NCBI RefSeq assembly: GCF_031460495.1 | Contig: NZ_JAVKTS010000007.1 | Location: 1 to 64,000 of the forward strand | Source of the DNA: Tissierella sp. | GTDB taxonomy: Bacteria > Bacillota > Clostridia > Tissierellales > Tissierellaceae | Direction: 5' to 3' | DNA: 64,000 nt | Shown: positions 37,969 to 45,940 of the stretch, in pieces | How positions within the stretch are numbered: position 1 is the stretch's first letter | Layout: the number at the start of each line of letters is the position of its first letter | Made by a program: the position numbers and the translations under genes | The notes under the pieces: model-generated | Told to the model about the DNA's origin: nothing | Database searches by the model: none | The model's input: only the letters and a program-made list of their open reading frames with translations

Positions 37969-39549
37969 ATGATTAGAATACAAGATATAAAATTAAATCT
38001 AAAAGAGGATAAGAGTAAGTTAAAGGAAGAAATACTAAAGGCACTAAATATAAAAGAGGAATACATAATATCTTATAGTATTTTCAAAGAATCAATAGAT
38101 GCTAGAAAGAAAAATGATATTCATTTTGTATATACAGTAGATGTAGAAGTATCAAATGAAGATAAGATATTGAAGAAATCAAAAAACAAAAAAATATCTA
38201 TTAGTCCAATTATTTCTTATGACTATGTAAATAAAGGAGAAAAGAATATTAGCAAAAGACCAGTTATAGTTGGTATGGGACCAGCAGGATTATTTGCAGG
38301 GCTCATTTTAGCACAAATGGGTTATAAGCCTATATTACTTGAGAGAGGTAAAGCTGTAGAAGAGAGAGCTATAGATGTTGAATTGTTTTGGAATACTGGA
38401 AAATTAAATACTGAGTCCAATGTACAATTTGGAGAAGGTGGAGCAGGAACCTTTTCAGATGGAAAACTAAACACCCTAATTAAAGATCCTAGAAGTCGTA
38501 AGGTCCTAGAAGAATTTGTAGTAGCTGGAGCTCCAGAAGATATTTTGTACAAGAATAAACCCCATATTGGAACTGATATACTTAGAAATGTCGTTGCAAA
38601 TATACGAAAGACTATAATTTCTCTAGGTGGAGAAGTAAGATTTCAATCTAAAGTCACTGATTTAATTATTGAAGATGAAAAGGTGACAGGAGTTATAGTA
38701 AATAATAATGATACAATATATACAGATATTTTAATTCTGGCACTAGGGCATAGTGCTAGAGATACATTTCAGATGCTATATAATAGACAGCTTAGCTTAG
38801 TACAAAAAGCATTCTCCATAGGAGTACGAATTGAACATCCACAGGAAATTATCGATAAATCACAATATGGTGATTTCGCTAAGGATTCCAAACTAGGAGC
38901 TGCAGATTATAAATTATCTGGACATTTTGATAATGGAAGATCTGCCTATACCTTCTGTATGTGCCCTGGTGGAGAAGTAGTAGCAGCTGCATCAGAAGAA
39001 AACAGACTTGTGACAAATGGAATGAGCTATCATGCAAGGGATAAAGAAAATGCAAATAGTGCTTTATTAGTTGGTATCACTCCAGAGGATTTTGGAAGTC
39101 CACATCCACTAGCTGGTGTAGAATTTCAGAGAAGATTGGAAGAGCAGGCATTTCAGACAGGTGGTGGAGATTATACAGCTCCAGCTCAACTAGTAGGAGA
39201 TTTTTTGAGAGATATACCATCTGAAAAACTTGGTATTGTTAAAGCAACTTATGCTCCAAAAATAAAGCTAACAGATCTTAGAGAATGTTTGCCAGGCTAT
39301 GTCGTAGAGACTATAAAAAAAGCATTGCCTGAGTTTAATAAAAAAATAGAAGGCTTTGCGCATCCAGATGCAATAATGACAGGAGTGGAGTCCAGGAGCT
39401 CATCCCCTGTGAGAATTCAGAGAGATAACAATTATGAAAGCAATATAAAAGGCATATATCCAGTAGGCGAAGGAGCTGGGTATGCTGGAGGAATTATTTC
39501 TGCTGCAGTAGATGGAATAAGAATAGCAGAGCAAATAGCAAGTGAATAA
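37969..39549 (+). CDS. FAD-dependent dehydrogenase-like protein (COG2509)
   Basis: A 526-residue flavoprotein of unknown substrate. Residues about 1-85 form the conserved N-terminal domain of this family (MIRIQDIKLNLKEDKSKLKE). A Rossmann FAD site follows, with GMGPAGLFAGLILAQMG near residue 104, then VQFGEGGAGTFSDGKLNT and the C-terminal GIYPVGEGAGYAGGIISAA. ATG follows GAGGAGAG, with a TATAAT at 37930. It is divergent from the ABC operon and convergent with the selenium-type genes. Confidence 0.85.
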   Translation: MIRIQDIKLNLKEDKSKLKEEILKALNIKEEYIISYSIFKESIDARKKNDIHFVYTVDVEVSNEDKILKKSKNKKISISPIISYDYVNKGEKNISKRPVIVGMGPAGLFAGLILAQMGYKPILLERGKAVEERAIDVELFWNTGKLNTESNVQFGEGGAGTFSDGKLNTLIKDPRSRKVLEEFVVAGAPEDILYKNKPHIGTDILRNVVANIRKTIISLGGEVRFQSKVTDLIIEDEKVTGVIVNNNDTIYTDILILALGHSARDTFQMLYNRQLSLVQKAFSIGVRIEHPQEIIDKSQYGDFAKDSKLGAADYKLSGHFDNGRSAYTFCMCPGGEVVAAASEENRLVTNGMSYHARDKENANSALLVGITPEDFGSPHPLAGVEFQRRLEEQAFQTGGGDYTAPAQLVGDFLRDIPSEKLGIVKATYAPKIKLTDLRECLPGYVVETIKKALPEFNKKIEGFAHPDAIMTGVESRSSSPVRIQRDNNYESNIKGIYPVGEGAGYAGGIISAAVDGIRIAEQIASE

Positions 39550-39556
39550 ATATAAT

Positions 39557-39598
39557 ATAAGCCTCAGTCACTGATTATATCAATGGCTTGAGGCTTAT
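39557..39598. terminator. Bidirectional terminator
   Basis: ataagcctca pairs perfectly with tgaggcttat; it serves the flavoprotein gene and the converging minus-strand operon. Confidence 0.75.
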
Positions 39599-39600
39599 AA

Positions 39601-39870
39601 TTACTTGTTTATATGTTTTGAAAACCAACTGCTGCCCTTTTTATCTACTATCTTATGAAAAGAATCAATTTGAACATCATTTTCTTCACACCATCCTAGT
39701 ATATCTAACTCAAATTCGCAGGGGATTTTCGCTGCAGTCCCACAGCTGGAACTAACTTGCCTAGGTACGGGCATCAATTTAATATCAATAGATTTACTTT
39801 TCATAAGTTTTTCAAATATTAAAGCATGCTGAGTAATATGAAATGTAACTACACAATAAAAATCCTGCAA
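39601..39870 (-). CDS. DUF3343 protein (putative Se/S carrier)
   Basis: An 89-residue protein of the DUF3343 family, which in genomes accompanies selenium and sulfur-transfer genes. The conserved cysteine is in SSSCGTAAKIPCEF (about residues 40-53). It lies 8 bases after the TusA-like gene in a three-gene unit with YedE, so a role in handling a reduced selenium or sulfur species is inferred. Confidence 0.8.
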   Translation of the reverse strand: MQDFYCVVTFHITQHALIFEKLMKSKSIDIKLMPVPRQVSSSCGTAAKIPCEFELDILGWCEENDVQIDSFHKIVDKKGSSWFSKHINK

Positions 39871-39878
39871 AAGATCAC

Positions 39879-40091
39879 CTATTTCTTAATATTGATTTCA
39901 AATTCTTCATTATTTTTGTCTACATTTACATTATACCCTTTACCAGTTACAAATCTAGTGATATTTTCAGCTGCAACATAAGTATCTACTAGAACTTTAA
40001 AACTAGAATTTGGATTTTTATCTATTTCTTTCTTAGTCATAATAACCGGCTCAGGACAGGATCTACCTCTAGCATCGATAATATTAGCCAT
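39879..40091 (-). CDS. TusA-like sulfurtransferase (selenium-type)
   Basis: A 70-residue protein from MANIIDARGRSCPEPVIMTK; the CPxP cysteine is the persulfide or selenide carrier residue of the TusA/YedF family. A TTG three codons upstream is in frame, but AAGGGGG lies 9 bases before the ATG at 40091, and the TTG directly abuts it. The start overlaps the end of yedE by 8 bases. Unlike full-length YedF it lacks a DsrE-like C-terminal domain. Confidence 0.85.
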   Translation of the reverse strand: MANIIDARGRSCPEPVIMTKKEIDKNPNSSFKVLVDTYVAAENITRFVTGKGYNVNVDKNNEEFEINIKK

Positions 40092-41178
40092 TATTAGCAA
40101 CCCCCTTAGTTTGAGATTTTGACTTTGTTGTACTTAATATTACACCATAAGCTACAGCTAATACAAATACAATACCAATTATTACAGCAATTCTACCATT
40201 TGCAGTTGTACCAGCACCAGATGAAGCTAATCCAAAGTTATGAGCAAATGCAGCTCCTATAATAAGGCCAATTACTGTAATTCCTGCATCGGTGTCCCCT
40301 TGGCTAGCAAGTACAGTCTGTCTAATAGGGCAACCACCAAGTAAAACTGAACAAAGACCTACAAGTGTCATACCTAAGAAGTTCCATAGATTCTCAGTAT
40401 GTGCCACAGGTTGACCTTCAAAACCAAGATTGAATGAATCAAAGTTTAATATCAGATTTCCAACTAAAGCACATACGAAAAGTCCAATTAGACCCCATAA
40501 GAAATGAGAATCCTTAATTAATATAATATCTCTAAATCCACCAGCTGTACAAATTCTGCTCCTTTGAAGAGCTATACCAACTATTGCGCCTAAGACTAAG
40601 GAAATAATCACTGGTGCAGCCATAGAGCCAGGTCCTTCAGTACTAAATAATATGAAAGCAGGTTTAATAACTAAGAAAATAAGTAGAACAATTGCAAATA
40701 TAGGGAAAATAAATCCTGCTACTTTTCCTTGGTCAATGCTCTTACCAAGGGTATATCCTTTTTTTAGAAACTGAACACCTATGAAAATACCAGATACATA
40801 TCCTGCAAGACCTACTAATGCATTTAAATCTCCATTTGCTAATCTTAGTACCATTCTCAATGGACAACCTAGGAATACGAGGGCACCGATCATTAAAAAG
40901 AAACCTAAGACAAATCTAATTAATGGAGAAGAACCACCTTTTACCTTAAAGTCACCTGTTAAATAAGAAATAGCAAAAGCACCAAAGATTATACCAATAA
41001 TTTCAGGTCTGATATATTGCACTACTTCTGCTCTATGAAGACCTAAAGCACCAGCAATATCCCTCCAAAAGCAAGCAATACAAATACCCATGTTTCCTGG
41101 ATTACCTAATTTCATTAGGATAGCTCCAATAAGTCCAATGATACCACCATAAATAAACATCTTGCGTTTACCACCCAT
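40084..41178 (-). CDS. yedE: YedE-family selenium/thiosulfate-type transporter
   Basis: A 364-residue membrane protein with about ten hydrophobic segments in two pseudo-repeats. It carries the family motifs NPGNMGICIACFWRD, FLGCPLRMVLRLANGD and GGCPIRQTVLASQGD; these intramembrane cysteines are thought to relay sulfur or selenium atoms. YeeE relatives import thiosulfate, and the YedE branch is associated with selenium genes. Adjacent tusA-like and DUF3343 genes support the selenium reading. ATG follows GGGAGG. Confidence 0.88.
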   Translation of the reverse strand: MGGKRKMFIYGGIIGLIGAILMKLGNPGNMGICIACFWRDIAGALGLHRAEVVQYIRPEIIGIIFGAFAISYLTGDFKVKGGSSPLIRFVLGFFLMIGALVFLGCPLRMVLRLANGDLNALVGLAGYVSGIFIGVQFLKKGYTLGKSIDQGKVAGFIFPIFAIVLLIFLVIKPAFILFSTEGPGSMAAPVIISLVLGAIVGIALQRSRICTAGGFRDIILIKDSHFLWGLIGLFVCALVGNLILNFDSFNLGFEGQPVAHTENLWNFLGMTLVGLCSVLLGGCPIRQTVLASQGDTDAGITVIGLIIGAAFAHNFGLASSGAGTTANGRIAVIIGIVFVLAVAYGVILSTTKSKSQTKGVANNG

Positions 41179-41250
41179 AAAAAAACCTCCCTTGAAAAAT
41201 ATTTATCAATCTCAATTTGATTATATATAATTTAATTAAAAGATAACAAT

Positions 41251-41291
41251 AAAAAATATCTATAGTAAAAATTTTACTATAGATATTTTTT
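41251..41291. terminator. Perfect palindrome terminator between the Crp/Fnr gene and yedE
   Basis: Twenty-base arms 41251-41270 and 41272-41291 are perfectly complementary, with T6 runs on both strands. It probably ends the regulator transcript, so yedE may have its own promoter. Confidence 0.75.
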
Positions 41292-41322
41292 ACAAAATAT
41301 GGAATTAGTGACAATAAGTTTT

Positions 41323-42003
41323 CTATTCTAATAAACAATCTTCCAGCAAATCTACATCAATTATTTGTAATTTGTTCTTATAATAATCAATAATACCATC
41401 ATCTTTCATATTTGCAAGTTCTCTTGACAAGGAAGGGCGAGGGATATTTAATAGTTCAGCCATCTTTTTCCTACAGAATGGTAGTATTAAATTCTTGCTC
41501 TGTTGTTTGCTATATTCATTTAGAATAACATTTGCAATTTTTTTACGAACAGTATCATAGGAAAGATTAGTCATTCTATTATTAAGCATTAATATCCTGT
41601 TTGACAGTACAGAGACAAAGTTATTTAGCACCTTATCATTAGCCATCATAAGCTTTATAATATCATCTTTGTTGATATACATTATCTTTGAATCAGTAGA
41701 TGAGATTATTGTAGCTGGATATTTATGAGTTCCAGAGAAGACAAGGGCTTCTCCAAATACATTCCCAGCTTCAAAATTGTTTATAGTAACAATTTTACCA
41801 GAGGGAAAGGGTTTATGAATTTCTACACTTCCATTGAGAATAATACCTAAGCTATGACAATCATCTTCTTCAATTGCAATAACATCATTTTTTTCGTAAT
41901 TCGTTATATTATATTGTACTGTACTGAGCAAAATACTTATTTCATCAACAGCAACATTTTTAAATAATATTGATTTATTTAAACTATCTAGATATTTTTC
42001 CAT
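41323..42003 (-). CDS. Crp/Fnr-family transcriptional regulator
   Basis: A 226-residue regulator with an N-terminal cyclic-nucleotide-binding-like barrel (GIILNGSVEIHKPFPSGK, AGNVFGEALVFSG) and a C-terminal winged helix (CRKKMAELLNIPRPSLSREL). There is no N-terminal cysteine cluster of the Fnr iron-sulfur type, so the signal is unknown. It is upstream of yedE on the same strand, and the palindrome ATTAAC-AGC-GTTAAT in its upstream region may be an operator. Control of yedE is inferred from position only. Confidence 0.88.
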   Translation of the reverse strand: MEKYLDSLNKSILFKNVAVDEISILLSTVQYNITNYEKNDVIAIEEDDCHSLGIILNGSVEIHKPFPSGKIVTINNFEAGNVFGEALVFSGTHKYPATIISSTDSKIMYINKDDIIKLMMANDKVLNNFVSVLSNRILMLNNRMTNLSYDTVRKKIANVILNEYSKQQSKNLILPFCRKKMAELLNIPRPSLSRELANMKDDGIIDYYKNKLQIIDVDLLEDCLLE

Positions 42004-42278
42004 AAAAGTCTCCTTTCTAAATATTTAGAAAAAGATTGTTCAATTTATAATATACCATAAATTATATTAATTAACAGCGTTAATCTTTACACTAATAATG
42101 AATTAATCTAATTACTTTAAAATAATAAATAAAAATAGGTTTTTTTATTAAAATAATGGGTAAATAAAAGTCGACATATAATATTAGGGAGGTAGAAGGC
42201 AAAATGACTTAATTCATTTTTACTCTATTTACTTATAGGAGATAAAAGTTCTTACTAAAATCAAAAAGGAGTTTCGCA
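42004..42278. other. Divergent intergenic region with palindrome
   Basis: ATTAAC (42070-42075) and GTTAAT (42079-42084) form a perfect palindrome around AGC, a plausible dimer site for the Crp/Fnr protein. A ribosome-binding-site-like GGGAGGT at about 42189 is followed by ATG ACT TAA and so encodes nothing. The rest is A+T-rich without clear structure. Confidence 0.35.
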
Positions 42279-42563
42279 ATGAATAAAATTATGCTAATTA
42301 ACAGACTAAATCCCCAAGATTATACTGAAGAAAAGAAAAAAATATTTTTTTCATTAGGTGGTATGAACATACCTAAAGTTGAAAATAAAATTATTGATGC
42401 ACTACACAATTCTGGGATAATAGGATTAAATGATTTGGTATTAAAATACAATGGAATAGAATTAAATATTACAACACAACAAATACCTAATGTTGTTAAG
42501 CTTCTATGCAAGGAGAATATTTCAATATACAGCATATATCAATTTTACAATCCAGATTTATAA
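42279..42563 (+). CDS. Hypothetical 94-residue protein
   Basis: Not recognised with confidence. ATG follows AAAGGAG. The C-terminal half (NITTQQIPNVVKLLCKENIS, then IYSIYQFYNPDL) reads like the tail found after the ATPase domain of ABC-2 type transporters, so it may be a leftover of such a gene or a stand-alone small domain. No signal peptide or membrane segment is visible. Confidence 0.6.
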   Translation: MNKIMLINRLNPQDYTEEKKKIFFSLGGMNIPKVENKIIDALHNSGIIGLNDLVLKYNGIELNITTQQIPNVVKLLCKENISIYSIYQFYNPDL

Positions 42564-42616
42564 TATACCAGCTATCCAATAATTGATGTAGATTAATATT
42601 CCTAAGAGGTGAGACC

Positions 42617-43210
42617 ATGAAAAATATTACTAGTGTCAGAAAGATACTAATACTATCCTTGATTATTGTTTTTGCTATAGCAGGGCTTATTCTGTATGCA
42701 AATTTCTCTATAGATCAAAAGACAAATTTGTTATCGAGCAATATTCAAGAAAAGATAACTAGATTGGTTGAACTGTCAACTGTAAAATACAATTATACTA
42801 ATATAGTAGAATATGAAGATAAAAAACAATTAAGTGGCGTAGATATACCGTTTACAATTAAGAAATTTATTTTGAAATATAGTGGATACATAAAAGCAGG
42901 AATAGATTTAAATACCATTGAAATTGACATGAAAGATAAAGATACAATTGAAGTAACAATGAACAATGCAGAAATATTTGAAAATGTAATATCTGAAGAA
43001 GATGTTTACTTCTATGATGAAAGGGATTCAATATTTAATAAGTTAAGCTTTGAGGATCTTTATACGGTATTAATAGAGGAAAAAGAAAAAATGAAGAAAG
43101 AAGTATTGGATAAAGGCATATTAAATGATGCAGAAAATAATGGCGGAGAAATCATTAAATCATTATTAGAAGGTATGGGATTTGAAAATATATCAATTAA
43201 ATATAGATAG
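42617..43210 (+). CDS. Membrane-anchored DUF4230-type protein
   Basis: A 197-residue protein with one N-terminal membrane helix (about 8-28) and an extracytoplasmic domain matching my memory of DUF4230: LVELSTVKYNYTNIVEY, then YIKAGIDLNTIEIDMKDKD and the C-terminal amphipathic helix with AENNGGEIIKSLLEGMGF. Function unknown. ATG follows AAGAGGTGAG. A terminator follows, so it is separate from the next genes. Confidence 0.75.
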   Translation: MKNITSVRKILILSLIIVFAIAGLILYANFSIDQKTNLLSSNIQEKITRLVELSTVKYNYTNIVEYEDKKQLSGVDIPFTIKKFILKYSGYIKAGIDLNTIEIDMKDKDTIEVTMNNAEIFENVISEEDVYFYDERDSIFNKLSFEDLYTVLIEEKEKMKKEVLDKGILNDAENNGGEIIKSLLEGMGFENISIKYR

Positions 43211-43248
43211 AGTTAAATTACCCCCTCGAGAACATGAAAATACTTACT

Positions 43249-43284
43249 ATATACTCTATTATTTTTCAATAGGGTATATTTTTT
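43249..43284 (+). terminator. Terminator after the DUF4230 gene
   Basis: atatactctatt pairs with aatagggtatat (one G-U), then T6. Confidence 0.8.
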
Positions 43285-43420
43285 ACGGTATAATCAAAAT
43301 AATCAAATGAAGATTTCTATAAATAACTTTAGAATAGTAATATGTTTGTTTCATATGATATAATTTATGGAGCAAAGCATAATGAAAAAATCAACAGTGA
43401 GCTATAAGGAGGATTAGAAT

Positions 43421-44056
43421 ATGGGAATTTTAGGAGGATTATTAAAGGGGGCTGGACAGGTTGTAGGAACTACATCTGAAATGGTATTAAAAACAACAGG
43501 TCAACTAATAGGGACTGTTGCTGATGGATTAGGAGCTAACGACCTAGCTAATATATCAAGAGATATTGGAAGTGGCTTAGGAGAGGTTTCAAATAAGGTA
43601 TTCAAAACAACAGGCAATGTGGCGGGAAAGGTTGTTGATACTGCTATTAATGTTACTACAGATATTGGCGGAGGTGTAGGTGAATTTATTGCAGAAGGTT
43701 GTGGTGCAGATAATGATAGAATTGAGAAAGCGAAAAATATTGGAAAGATCGTTGGAGGTGCAGCTGGGGGATTAATTGTAGGAGATGTATTAGGAGGAGT
43801 TATTTGTAGTGTAGCAGGTGCCACTATGACAGCTAGTACTAGTACAGCAATATCCACATTAGATGGAATTGCAAAGAGCAACGCAGTAATAGCACAAATT
43901 GGAGGTGGATCTTTGGCAGCAGGTGGAGGGGGTATAGCAGCAGGGCAAGCAATTTTAAATAGTATAAATGCTACATGTTCAATCACTGGTGGAATCCAAG
44001 GAATAGATGGTAAAAAAAGTATCTGTAATAAGGAAATTGAAGATATTAAATATTAA
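43421..44056 (+). CDS. Glycine-zipper protein with internal repeats (unknown function)
   Basis: A 211-residue protein, not recognised. The first 100 residues contain a repeated unit opening VLKTTGQLIGTVAD and VFKTTGNVAGKVVD, each ending in an acidic stretch (GLGANDLANISRD, GCGADNDRIEK). From about 105 to 190 a Gly/Ala-rich hydrophobic region follows (GKIVGGAAGGLIVGDVLGG, GGGSLAAGGGGIAAGQ) with GxxxG spacing, typical of helices packing in or on membranes. There is no signal peptide. ATG follows AAGGAGG. It is probably co-transcribed with the next gene, 38 bases downstream. Confidence 0.7.
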   Translation: MGILGGLLKGAGQVVGTTSEMVLKTTGQLIGTVADGLGANDLANISRDIGSGLGEVSNKVFKTTGNVAGKVVDTAINVTTDIGGGVGEFIAEGCGADNDRIEKAKNIGKIVGGAAGGLIVGDVLGGVICSVAGATMTASTSTAISTLDGIAKSNAVIAQIGGGSLAAGGGGIAAGQAILNSINATCSITGGIQGIDGKKSICNKEIEDIKY

Positions 44057-44094
44057 ATGTATATTTATTTTTAACTATTACAGGAGGATAATTT

Positions 44095-45576
44095 ATGCAG
44101 GAAAATTTTAGACATAAACTCAAGGGATTAATAGAAAATAACCTTATCGATATTATAGGAAATTATAGCAAATTTAATGAAATACTGAAATCACTACAAA
44201 ATGAATATAAAAAGGAAAGTTTTATTATATTAAGTTCCTATGAAGAAAATATACATCAAGAGATTATTCTAGCAAAAGGAATAGAGAATAATACATTATT
44301 ATTTCAACGATTAATCAATGTACTACAAGATAACATGGGATTTTCTAAGGAAACTTCTGAATGGGTAGTTGAAACCTGGTTCTATATCCTTAATGTGAAT
44401 ATGAGTGGTGACCAATATAAAGATAATATTAATAGCAACGAAGTAGCTAATCCATTTACCTTAATTAAGGATGTTTTTGAGACGGAGGAGGAATATATTA
44501 CTCGAATTATTGAATCCAATCCCCTCGAGATAGGGACTGCGGTATTTAACATAAAAGGGTATGATATTGAAACTGGCAGGTTTCCGATAAGTATAGATAT
44601 GAGTATTAAAACAGAAGGAATGAGAATATTCTCTTCTGATGGATACATAATTGTCAACCGGGATATAGCAAGAAGCATATATGTTTCTGAAGATCCTATA
44701 TTAGCTTATCTCAAATTTGGTTTTGATAAGTTTGGCATATACGCGGATAAGGTGGAATTGAGATGGAGAAATTATGCCATTCCTGTAAGCAATATAAAGG
44801 TAGAATTAGTAATCGAGGGTGGAAAGAATTGGAGCAATATATTAGCTGATTCAAATGGGTTGTTAAATACAGACATAGGATATCCTAGATATCATAATAA
44901 GTTAGAATATAATGGGTGGAATATATTTACTCACTCCACTGGCCCTGAAGTATTATGCAGAACTATACATGAAAAAAAGACAAGTGAATATTTCAATATT
45001 TATAAATCTAGAATTAATGGAAATGAAGTGTATAAATTAAACTCTTATGAATCTGGGATCATTGCAGTTAATAACGGAATAATTAACTACATAAATAAAA
45101 ACTTTCATGGAAGATTATTTACAGTTGATATCAATGGGGAAAATCAAGGGGCCATTAGTAATGGCAGAATTAGAAACTATGCAGTAGATAAATCAGGGAG
45201 ATATATTTATTATGTAGAGCATGAAAATTTAAATGATACATGGCCCCAAAATCTATATAGGGTTAGCTATGATGGAAATACTAAGGAATTCCTATTTTCA
45301 AAGCATAAGGATATATCAATATTACAAATTAAGGATAATTTCTTGTACTATAGTGTAGGTAAGGAATTTTATATAATGAATTTAAGTACAAAACAAATAC
45401 TTCAAAGTATTACTTTTCCAAATGTCATTTTAGAAAAAAAACCTGGGGCTATTTTTCTTGATATAAAATGTGATTCTAATTATAAATCATTCTATTTTAC
45501 TTATAGTGATTGGGGGATAATAGATAATACTTATGGAACGATTCCAAGATTTATCCATAGGGTAAATGTTCTATAA
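44095..45576 (+). CDS. Uncharacterised protein: helical N-terminal domain plus C-terminal repeat region
   Basis: A 493-residue protein with no signal peptide. Residues about 1-100 resemble a helical domain recurrent in clostridial proteins, with FRHKLKGLIENN at the start and the closing SKETSEWVVETWFYIL. The middle (about 140-300) is not recognised. From about 300 the sequence looks like beta-propeller blades (HGRLFTVDINGENQGAISNG, YIYYVEHEN, NLYRVSYDGNTKEFLFS), similar in style to DUF5050. The neighbour upstream may be its partner. ATG follows AGGAGG. Confidence 0.65.
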   Translation: MQENFRHKLKGLIENNLIDIIGNYSKFNEILKSLQNEYKKESFIILSSYEENIHQEIILAKGIENNTLLFQRLINVLQDNMGFSKETSEWVVETWFYILNVNMSGDQYKDNINSNEVANPFTLIKDVFETEEEYITRIIESNPLEIGTAVFNIKGYDIETGRFPISIDMSIKTEGMRIFSSDGYIIVNRDIARSIYVSEDPILAYLKFGFDKFGIYADKVELRWRNYAIPVSNIKVELVIEGGKNWSNILADSNGLLNTDIGYPRYHNKLEYNGWNIFTHSTGPEVLCRTIHEKKTSEYFNIYKSRINGNEVYKLNSYESGIIAVNNGIINYINKNFHGRLFTVDINGENQGAISNGRIRNYAVDKSGRYIYYVEHENLNDTWPQNLYRVSYDGNTKEFLFSKHKDISILQIKDNFLYYSVGKEFYIMNLSTKQILQSITFPNVILEKKPGAIFLDIKCDSNYKSFYFTYSDWGIIDNTYGTIPRFIHRVNVL

Positions 45577-45627
45577 AAATTAAATCTGTTCATTGCACAA
45601 TCAATAAAAAACTATAACATTATACAT

Positions 45628-45680
45628 AAGACAAGTATTATGATTAATATATTAAAGTAATCATAATACTTGTCTTTTCA
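45628..45680 (+). terminator. Terminator after the uncharacterised two-gene unit
   Basis: Nineteen-base perfect stem (45628-45646 with 45658-45676) followed by TTTTCA. Confidence 0.85.
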
Positions 45681-45701
45681 TATTTGGCAGGTAGTTAGCC
45701 T

Positions 45702-45862
45702 ATAATGAAAATGAAACTACATTAGAAACATATCCTATAGCTACTGGCAAGCCTAGTTCACCTACTCCTCTAGGTACATTTAAGATTGTTGAAAAGGCCA
45801 AATTGGGTGAGGGATTCGGAACAATATGGATGAGGATTAATGTACCCTGGGGTACATGGTAG
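45702..45862 (+). pseudogene. Fragment of a duplicated L,D-transpeptidase gene
   Basis: Bases 45702-45854 match 48367-48519 of the intact L,D-transpeptidase gene without gaps, with 8 mismatches in 153. The frame is still open (NENETTLETYPIATGKPSSP) and ends at TAG after PWGTW. There is no start codon region, and the catalytic HGTN and SAGCVRM motifs are absent, so it cannot make an enzyme. It lies directly before the terminator of the minus-strand gene. Confidence 0.85.
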
Positions 45863-45874
45863 TTTGGAATACGG

Positions 45875-45928
45875 AGCAATAAAGATACCCGAATAGGACT
45901 AAGTCATATTCGGGTATCTTTTATTGCT
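45875..45928 (-). terminator. Terminator of the copper-amine-oxidase-N protein gene
   Basis: Arms 45875-45895 and 45907-45928 are complementary apart from one bulged base. The minus-strand reading ends in a short T-run. Confidence 0.75.
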
Positions 45929-45940
45929 TAACTTGACTAG

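Noticed and set aside
42189-42215. Good ribosome binding site followed by ATG
   Set aside because: The frame stops after two codons, so it cannot encode a useful peptide; possibly a remnant or chance.
43501-43986. 161-codon antisense frame (proline-rich)
   Set aside because: It is the complement of the Gly/Ala-rich coding sequence; such long antisense frames arise from skewed codon content, and no start signal is present.
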